Source: a virus. From it: a DNA stretch of 54,704 bases. The position numbers and the translations under genes are program-made. How positions within the stretch are numbered: the stretch's first letter is position 1; every line of letters starts with the position of its first letter. The notes beneath the pieces were generated by a model that was not told the DNA's origin, searched no databases, and saw only the letters and a program-made list of their open reading frames with translations. This document shows positions 50,470 to 54,704 of this stretch, piece by piece. The stretch spans positions 1 to 54,704 of IMG/VR virus record IMGVR_UViG_3300030105_002351, one strand, 5' to 3'.

Positions 50470-51277
50470 GACTCCAGTAACTCCTGTCATAACCAATATT
50501 AATTAATGTTAATACTGCACTTTCTATAGCTTTTGAAAGTGCTAAAGTTGTAGATTCGTTACGAGAATTACCTGATTCTATTTCAACCAGCTTTGTTCCC
50601 ATTTCAATAAATCTAAATACATCTTCTGATTTTCCATAACTAAATATAGTTTTTTCAGTCATTACTTCTATAAGTATTTCTCCTGTAGATACGGAAACCA
50701 TGCGTAAGGTTACTGTAACGCTATCCTCTCTATATTGAATACTAGAACCGATACCTAAATATCTAGCACCCATACCTCCTGTAGAAAGATTGCTTTCATA
50801 AGCAATAACAGCACCTTCGATTAAAACTCCTGCAAACAACAAAGGAGATAAAGTCTTTTTTTTATCTTCCTCAGTTCCTATTGTTTCTCTTGCTGATCTT
50901 ATTAATTGTCTTTCTTTTGTTAGATTGTCTAAACCAACTCTTTCAACAACTCTAAAAAATTCTCCATTTCCTGCGTGTTTCAAAGCTCTTATTAATAAAG
51001 CACCAGGTTGTTGAGTTATAGCTGTACTAAATAAAGCAAACTCACTATTACTTTTTCTTTGACCTGTTTGATCTAAAAATGAATTTGGATATACAGCTAC
51101 AATAGGTTTTTTTGTTGGTGTTTTTACATTTGCTAGTTCTTTAGATTGAAGTTTGGAAATATGTACAAAATTTTGTTCATTAAACTTTTTTTTATATATA
51201 TCTTCATATTGATCATATGTAGAACAACTAGAAAGTAAAAGTACCAATAGGAATCGTAATTTCAGTAAGTGTTCCAT
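50405..51277 (-). CDS. csgG: CsgG-like curli secretion pore lipoprotein
   Basis: A 290-residue lipoprotein with lipobox LSSC (Cys18). The body aligns with CsgG throughout: VAVYPNSFLDQTGQ, the segment GARYLGIGSSIQYREDSVTV, TLRMVSVSTGEILIEVMTEK, FSYGKSEDVFRFIE and VLTLINIGYDRSYW. CsgG forms a nonameric outer-membrane pore that exports curli subunits. By eye, the constriction loop keeps the Phe equivalent to F56 (LFST) but has other residues at Y51 and N55. It is encoded next to CsgF and a curlin-like protein. The start lies inside csgF (50-base overlap). Confidence 0.9.
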   Translation of the reverse strand: MEHLLKLRFLLVLLLSSCSTYDQYEDIYKKKFNEQNFVHISKLQSKELANVKTPTKKPIVAVYPNSFLDQTGQRKSNSEFALFSTAITQQPGALLIRALKHAGNGEFFRVVERVGLDNLTKERQLIRSARETIGTEEDKKKTLSPLLFAGVLIEGAVIAYESNLSTGGMGARYLGIGSSIQYREDSVTVTLRMVSVSTGEILIEVMTEKTIFSYGKSEDVFRFIEMGTKLVEIESGNSRNESTTLALSKAIESAVLTLINIGYDRSYWSHEKINIDKPNCNDNDCTSIRG

Positions 51278-51680
51278 CGCTTTCCGTTATATTAAGAGTT
51301 AGTGACGAGCCATCACTGTTATAGCTTATAATATTACCTTCAAGTTTTATTTCTCCTGAAGTTTGTGCTGTATCTCCAAATAAATTATTTACTAGCTGTC
51401 TTGAAAGTTCTGCATAAACTCTTGATTCAAGATTTCTCATAAACCTAGCAAGTGTAGTATTTTGGGCATCTCTTTTTATTTCGTCTTGTAGAGCTTTAAT
51501 TTCTTCTTTAACTGTTAGCTTTCTGGTGTGTTGTTGATTTTCAATAGTAAGATAATGACTAGATATTCCTGCACCATTAAAACTAGGAGATTTAAACTTA
51601 TGAACTATTTGATCTGCTGAAGAAGTTTGTATTATTAGTATTGCTAGAAAGTATAAATATTTAATCTTTTCTTTGATCAT
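51228..51680 (-). CDS. csgF: CsgF-like curli pore accessory protein
   Basis: A 150-residue secreted protein. The ATG at 51680 gives the signal peptide MIKEKIKYLYFLAILIIQTS. The mature N-terminus has the CsgF signature HKFKSPSFNGAGISSHYLT, matching the FRNPNFGG segment that inserts into the CsgG pore, then a helix (NTTLARFMRNLE-like TLARFMRNLESRVYAELSRQ) and a C-terminal beta part (LTLNITESDGTLTEITIPIG). CsgF narrows the pore and anchors the growing fibre at the surface. It partly overlaps the holin-like gene before it (20 bases). Confidence 0.82.
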   Translation of the reverse strand: MIKEKIKYLYFLAILIIQTSSADQIVHKFKSPSFNGAGISSHYLTIENQQHTRKLTVKEEIKALQDEIKRDAQNTTLARFMRNLESRVYAELSRQLVNNLFGDTAQTSGEIKLEGNIISYNSDGSSLTLNITESDGTLTEITIPIGTFTF

Positions 51681-52011
51681 CTCTATCTGCTTTTGCAATT
51701 TTATCTATATTAATAAGATTTGGAACTCCAAGTATTGTTTTAATCATAGTATCTTGTCTTATGATTTCGTTATCTAAACTACGAACTCTATCAATTAATG
51801 CTACTAAAATTCCATGCTGTGCATCTAATTTACTACCTAGTCTGTCTTCCATTGCTCTTATCTGTACTGCTACTTTTTCATCAAGAACATCAAGTTTAGT
51901 TTCCATGCCATCAATTATTCTATTGATAAGTTTCCATATAAAGAAACCTAATCCACCTGCTGCGGCTATAGGAAAACCAACTTCATTAATAAGGCTTACA
52001 GCATCTTCCAT
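51661..52011 (-). CDS. Holin-like membrane protein
   Basis: A 116-residue protein with one N-terminal hydrophobic segment (FPIAAAGGLGFFIWKLI, residues 13-29) and a long charged coiled-coil tail (METKLDVLDEKVAVQIRAME). This is the layout of one-helix phage holins of the BhlA type, although such proteins can have other roles. It lies between the nuclease and csgF genes in the late region, and its start overlaps the nuclease stop (TAATG). Lysis function is plausible because a spanin pair is encoded in the same operon. Confidence 0.5.
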   Translation of the reverse strand: MEDAVSLINEVGFPIAAAGGLGFFIWKLINRIIDGMETKLDVLDEKVAVQIRAMEDRLGSKLDAQHGILVALIDRVRSLDNEIIRQDTMIKTILGVPNLINIDKIAKADRDDQRKD

Positions 52012-52451
52012 TAGATTTCGTCTTTATTGTCTTCATAAGGAATAAACTTGTTTAATTCAATTAATTTTTCTCTATTAATTAAATGTTCTGACTCTATAGC
52101 AACTTTGCTTTGACCAAAATAAGCTACTGCTAAATAATTTTTTATCATTAGTTGATTAATATTAATGCCATCAACCAATACATTTCCTAAAACTCTACCA
52201 AACTTACCTTTAGAGTCTTTTAATTTTGTTTCTATTACAACTTTAGTTCCGTTATCTATGGCTTCTTGTAAAAACGCTGACGCAAGTTTACCTCTAATTT
52301 TTTCATCAGCATCTCTAGTTCTACTTTCAGGAGTATCAATGCCATATAAACGAACCCTACACCTGTAAAGAATGTCAAAACCAAGGTCCAAAATAACATC
52401 GCAGGTATCGCCATCAACAACCCTGTCAACTGTGCAACTATATTCATACAT
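52011..52451 (-). CDS. Thermonuclease-family nuclease (SNase-like)
   Basis: A 146-residue staphylococcal-nuclease-fold protein with all active-site residues in place: VVDGDT (Asp15), RVRLYGIDTPE (Arg34, Asp39, Glu42) and FGRVLG (Arg86). It hydrolyses DNA or RNA with calcium. There is no signal peptide, so it probably acts in the cytoplasm or in the particle. Its stop overlaps the start of the holin-like gene and its start overlaps the stop of the gene before it. Role in the phage is unknown: host DNA breakdown is one possibility. Confidence 0.85.
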   Translation of the reverse strand: MYEYSCTVDRVVDGDTCDVILDLGFDILYRCRVRLYGIDTPESRTRDADEKIRGKLASAFLQEAIDNGTKVVIETKLKDSKGKFGRVLGNVLVDGININQLMIKNYLAVAYFGQSKVAIESEHLINREKLIELNKFIPYEDNKDEI

Positions 52452-52690
52452 TATCTGTACCTTTTAGATATTTTTGCAGCAGATTTAGGCTGCTTAGAAA
52501 ACTGTTTACCTTTTTTTGTATCTTCTCTTTTCTTTTTGGTAGTAGCAGCATATTGAGAACTAGACATAGCTTTTATAGCTTTAGATGGCAAATATCTTTC
52601 TCCTGTTTTAGCAGAAGGTTTACCAGATTTAGTTTGCCATTTTTGTTTGGTCCATTTTTGCAAAGACCTTTGTGATTTTTTAAGAGGCAT
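52451..52690 (-). CDS. Small basic protein (DUF5872-like)
   Basis: A 79-residue, very basic protein: SQRSLQKWTKQKWQTKSGKP, then GERYLPSKAIKAMSSSQYAA and TKKGKQFSKQPK. It matches the DUF5872 pattern of small phage proteins, which contains a KWTKQ.W.TKSGK core. Probably a nucleic-acid-binding or virion-packaged peptide; unproven. The start overlaps the stop of the next gene (TAATG). Confidence 0.6.
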   Translation of the reverse strand: MPLKKSQRSLQKWTKQKWQTKSGKPSAKTGERYLPSKAIKAMSSSQYAATTKKKREDTKKGKQFSKQPKSAAKISKRYR

Positions 52691-52839
52691 TATCTACCTA
52701 TTTTTTTCTGCGCTTTAATATGAGAAGAAGAAAAACTTTTTCCATCTTCCATTTCTTTTATCATCATATTCATATGTTTTTTAGTATGATGCTTTGAATG
52801 TTTATTTAGTGTAGCTTTTTGCTTTCTATTAAGCTTCAT
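52690..52839 (-). CDS. Small His/Lys-rich phage protein, 49 residues
   Basis: A 49-residue frame (MKLNRKQKATLNKHSKHHTK, then KHMNMMIKEMEDGKSFSSSH and a basic end). The KHSKHHTKKHM pattern recurs in small proteins of many marine phages. Start and stop each overlap the neighbouring genes by one base (TAATG), strong support for a real gene. Function unknown. Confidence 0.6.
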   Translation of the reverse strand: MKLNRKQKATLNKHSKHHTKKHMNMMIKEMEDGKSFSSSHIKAQKKIGR

Positions 52840-52994
52840 TATACTTTCCTTTTTTTTAAAGGCTTTGATTTTACACCAGTGTATTTCTTTTGATCTTGTT
52901 TTATTTTTTCTAATTTTTTAGCCTGAGAAGCGTGTAACTTACTTGATTTTTTTAAACCTTTAATAATTTCGTTTAAATCTTTTGTATAATGCAT
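52839..52994 (-). CDS. Small basic protein, 51 residues
   Basis: A 51-residue, Lys-rich protein starting MHYTKDLNEIIKGLKKSSKL, then HASQAKKLEKIKQDQKK and ending PLKKRKV. AGGAAGA precedes the start. Part of a chain of short, one-base-overlapping basic genes. No family is recognised. Confidence 0.55.
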   Translation of the reverse strand: MHYTKDLNEIIKGLKKSSKLHASQAKKLEKIKQDQKKYTGVKSKPLKKRKV

Positions 52995-52995
52995 A

Positions 52996-53682
52996 TCAAT
53001 CTTCCTCTAAACCATCACTATATAAGTTGTTAAAAGTTATTAATGGGTCTAAGTAACTTTCATGCCCTTCTGCTGAATGTAAATGTTGTGATGGTGCAAA
53101 ATCTGGCGCGCCTTCTCCTGTTCTCCATAAAGCAGGACTTGTAGCTCTAACTCTATTATTAGGCAAAGCAATAACATTACCTTTCCATTCGCAATCTTCT
53201 GTAATATACATAACATGAGATTGTTTATGTTGAGCAGGTTCATCAGCTATATCATTGCCTGTGTAGTCAACTGTAAATAAATATTTACTTTGATAAAACT
53301 CATTGTTAATTTTAGCTACCCAAGGGCTTGAACTTACTCTATCCATAACAACAACAGAATGATCTCTTGCTTCACAATCCCAAGGTTGGACTAAATGATC
53401 TTCCATTGGTAAAGCCCATTCTTCAACAGGTATATCTGCTACAAGGGCTTGTATTGGCATCCTAGCCCACATAGCACCACCATGTACATTTTGCATATCT
53501 TCGTTACTATCCATCTCACAACCAGTAAAAACAACCTGAAAACTAAGAGAACGATCAGGGATTGTATTAACTGCTATTGCAAGTGCATGAATAAACTCAC
53601 CATGATACCTTTGATGGTTGCAAGTAAACTCTTTTCTGACCCAACATTTAAAATGAGGAATATTACTTATTAGATAAGACAT
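52996..53682 (-). CDS. Conserved marine-phage protein, unknown function
   Basis: A 228-residue acidic, Trp/His/Cys-containing protein: WVRKEFTCNHQRYHGEFIHA, then VNTIPDRSLSFQVVFTGCE, DMQNVHGGAMWARMPIQAL and TGEGAPDFAPSQHLHSAEGH. The His/Cys/Asp content hints at a metal-binding protein. Relatives are common in cyanophage and pelagiphage genomes, and no role is known to me. Its stop overlaps the following gene's region by one base; its start overlaps the gene before it (TAATG). Confidence 0.5.
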   Translation of the reverse strand: MSYLISNIPHFKCWVRKEFTCNHQRYHGEFIHALAIAVNTIPDRSLSFQVVFTGCEMDSNEDMQNVHGGAMWARMPIQALVADIPVEEWALPMEDHLVQPWDCEARDHSVVVMDRVSSSPWVAKINNEFYQSKYLFTVDYTGNDIADEPAQHKQSHVMYITEDCEWKGNVIALPNNRVRATSPALWRTGEGAPDFAPSQHLHSAEGHESYLDPLITFNNLYSDGLEED

Positions 53683-53864
53683 TAGCTTTTATATCCTCCA
53701 CCAGCTTCTTTATAAGCTTTTGCTAACATTTGTGCTTTACGAGCAGACCACTGACCAGAATTACCACCTTTGCTTCCAGACTTAATTCTTTTAAATTGTC
53801 TTTTACGCATAGCTGGTTTTGTATAGTTTCCTGCGGCATTTACTTTAGATTTTTTTTCACTCAT
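53682..53864 (-). CDS. Small basic conserved phage protein
   Basis: A 60-residue basic protein (MSEKKSKVNAAGNYTKPAMR, then KRIKSGSKGGNSGQWSARKA). The GQWSARKAQMLAKAYKEAGG end is a conserved motif of small proteins from marine phages. The ATG at 53864 overlaps the stop of the upstream gene (TAATG); an 18-residue extension to 53918 lies in that gene and is rejected. Function unknown. Confidence 0.6.
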   Translation of the reverse strand: MSEKKSKVNAAGNYTKPAMRKRQFKRIKSGSKGGNSGQWSARKAQMLAKAYKEAGGGYKS

Positions 53865-54046
53865 TATATATACTTCGCTGCTACAACAACTGATAATATA
53901 AAAGGATAGACAGCCCATATCATGGTTTCTAGTCTATCAAACCTTTTTGCACCTTCTTCTAATCTTCTATCTATGCTTTGATACAATGCTTTGCACTCTC
54001 TTTCATGACATTCGATAGCATTTAATGCGTTTGTGGTGCTTTTCAT
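53864..54046 (-). CDS. Small single-pass membrane protein (holin-like)
   Basis: A 60-residue protein with a charged helical N-terminus (ECHERECKALYQSIDRRLEE) and a C-terminal membrane segment (MIWAVYPFILSVVVAAKYI). Such tail-anchored small proteins in late operons are often holins, pinholins or antiholins. It neighbours another small membrane protein (54043), and the two overlap by 4 bases. The lysis role is inferred. Confidence 0.5.
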   Translation of the reverse strand: MKSTTNALNAIECHERECKALYQSIDRRLEEGAKRFDRLETMIWAVYPFILSVVVAAKYI

Positions 54047-54234
54047 TTATTTAAAACATTTGAATTAGATGCTTGTTCTTTAGCTTTACCTATATTCATA
54101 GCTAAAAAGTCTATAAGTTTATACAGCTTGCCAACCCAAATGTCATCTTTTGGTGTAGGAGTTACTGCTGCTATTGCTGATGCTGCGGTAACTACTGCTG
54201 TAGCTATAGTTATAATATCTACTATTGTACCCAT
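54043..54234 (-). CDS. Small membrane protein (holin-like)
   Basis: A 63-residue protein starting MGTIVDIITIATAVVTAASA, a membrane segment to about residue 23, followed by IAAVTPTPKDDIWVGKLYKL and a polar end. Proteins with this IITIATAVVTAASAIA..TPTP.DD pattern are common in marine phages near lysis genes. AAAGGTG precedes the ATG at 54234, so I prefer it to the GTG at 54243. It may be a holin. Confidence 0.55.
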   Translation of the reverse strand: MGTIVDIITIATAVVTAASAIAAVTPTPKDDIWVGKLYKLIDFLAMNIGKAKEQASNSNVLNK

Positions 54235-54254
54235 AATGTTCACCTTTAAAGTAT

Positions 54255-54563
54255 TTAATCTCTATATACTGCTTTTGTTGTGCCTCTTAATGCTAATCCA
54301 TCTCTAGCATTTTTATTTGTACTGCCACCCATGTTACGACCTAGTATTGCTTTTTTAGCTTTTCCAAACATACCTTTAAGTGAATCTTTCAATGCGTCTG
54401 GATCACTAATTTTTCTTTTAGGATTAACTTCTTCTTTTAAAGATTTTTGTCTTACATTGCTAACACCTTTTTTTGAAAGTGGAGGTGCTTTTCTTTTAAG
54501 ATACTCACTAGGAGTTCTTTGTGGATTACCTTTTGCATCGACATTTTTGTTTTCTTTAGCCAT
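54255..54563 (-). CDS. Basic protein with RDGLALRG motif
   Basis: A 102-residue, strongly basic protein: NPQRTPSEYLKRKAPPLSKK, then ISDPDALKDSLKGMFGKAKK. The C-terminus NMGGSTNKNARDGLALRGTT is a form of the short motif RDGxAxRGxTK found at the ends of many small phage proteins. The neighbouring partial gene ends with the same motif, so the two are related or share a target. Function unknown. Confidence 0.55.
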   Translation of the reverse strand: MAKENKNVDAKGNPQRTPSEYLKRKAPPLSKKGVSNVRQKSLKEEVNPKRKISDPDALKDSLKGMFGKAKKAILGRNMGGSTNKNARDGLALRGTTKAVYRD

Positions 54564-54575
54564 TTGTTTTTCCTC

Positions 54576-54704
54576 TTATTTAGCCTTAGTTAATCCTTTT
54601 ATTGCCATTCCATCTCTGGATTTTTTGCTTGTTGTTCCGCCAGTTTTCATATTTGTAGGATTCTTACTAACATCATCTCTTGCTTGAAGACGACCTTGTC
54701 TCGA
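54576..54704 (-). CDS. Basic protein, N-terminus cut by window edge
   Basis: Forty-two codons enter from the right edge and end at 54576. The visible part begins SRQGRLQARDDVSKNPTNMK and ends TTSKKSRDGMAIKGLTKAK, carrying the same GGxTxKxxRDGxAxxGxTKA end as the gene at 54255. It is therefore probably a paralogous small basic late protein. The missing start prevents a size estimate. Confidence 0.5.
   Translation of the reverse strand, partial: SRQGRLQARDDVSKNPTNMKTGGTTSKKSRDGMAIKGLTKAK

Noticed and set aside
1-54704. Circular genome closing across the window ends
   Set aside because: The fibre frame at position 1 does not continue into the frame at 54704; it would read non-fibre sequence and stop early.
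1-54704. CRISPR arrays, insertion sequences and integrase
   Set aside because: No spaced direct-repeat array, transposase motif or recombinase motif was found in the translated genes or spacers.

Overview
The window is a 54.7-kb piece of a tailed double-stranded DNA phage genome, AT-rich throughout. The head and tail genes (large terminase, long portal, Mu gpT-like capsid protein, P22-like tail accessory proteins, a giant virion polyvalent protein, no sheath or tape measure) point to a podovirus-like particle. Gene content and the many short lysine-rich proteins resemble uncultured marine phages. The host is presumably a Gram-negative marine bacterium, because the phage encodes a two-membrane spanin pair, a lipoprotein secretion pore and signal peptides. 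This is inferred from gene families; no host marker is present. Both ends cut genes (a tail fibre on the left, a small basic protein on the right), and their frames do not join, so the window is not a closed genome.

Layout. 1-15149 (minus): late head/tail genes read leftwards, from small terminase through large terminase, portal, a GroES-like protein, scaffold, capsid, decoration and adaptor proteins to a fibre. A ~500-base non-coding block with repeats and G-runs separates the two terminase genes. 15241-20265 (plus): an operon visibly richer in GCG/GGC/CGA codons than its surroundings, holding a MoxR-type AAA ATPase, a DUF3150-like protein and a DUF2201-like HExxH/VWA protein. 20381-22526 (plus): small unknown genes, two UUCG terminators and a ribbon-helix-helix-like protein. 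22474-25088 (minus): primase-helicase and small genes. 25217-30623 (plus): recombination and replication genes (PD-(D/E)XK nuclease, Sak3-like annealing protein, SSB-like protein, Ref-like HNH nuclease, DNA methyltransferase, RusA resolvase). 30606-54704 (minus): a 2562-residue polyvalent virion protein, internal virion proteins, tail hub, spanins, then a secretion/signalling cluster, a nuclease and small basic or membrane proteins.

Two parts stand out. First, three intergenic spacers in the MoxR operon fold as hammerhead self-cleaving ribozymes (15815-15876, 16145-16203, 17351-17400). The first two are type I copies with compensatory base changes and sit immediately after stop codons; the third is type III. 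They are expected to cut the polycistronic message into separate mRNAs with short defined leaders. Second, 46945-51680 encodes CsgF, CsgG, a secreted curlin-like repeat protein, a FecR-domain protein and a CHASE2-adenylate cyclase, next to the spanins. This looks like a phage-borne curli-type secretion pore with a possible substrate and a cAMP-producing membrane sensor. Consecutive genes overlap so that the signal peptide of each lies inside the end of the previous gene.

Two families of repeated inverted-repeat sites (TTTAC-NN-GTAAA, and a GTATATATAC-centred palindrome) lie mainly in the control regions and may be operators or phage-specific promoter elements. No DNA polymerase, RNA polymerase, integrase, tRNA gene or recognisable endolysin is visible, so some of these may lie outside the window.
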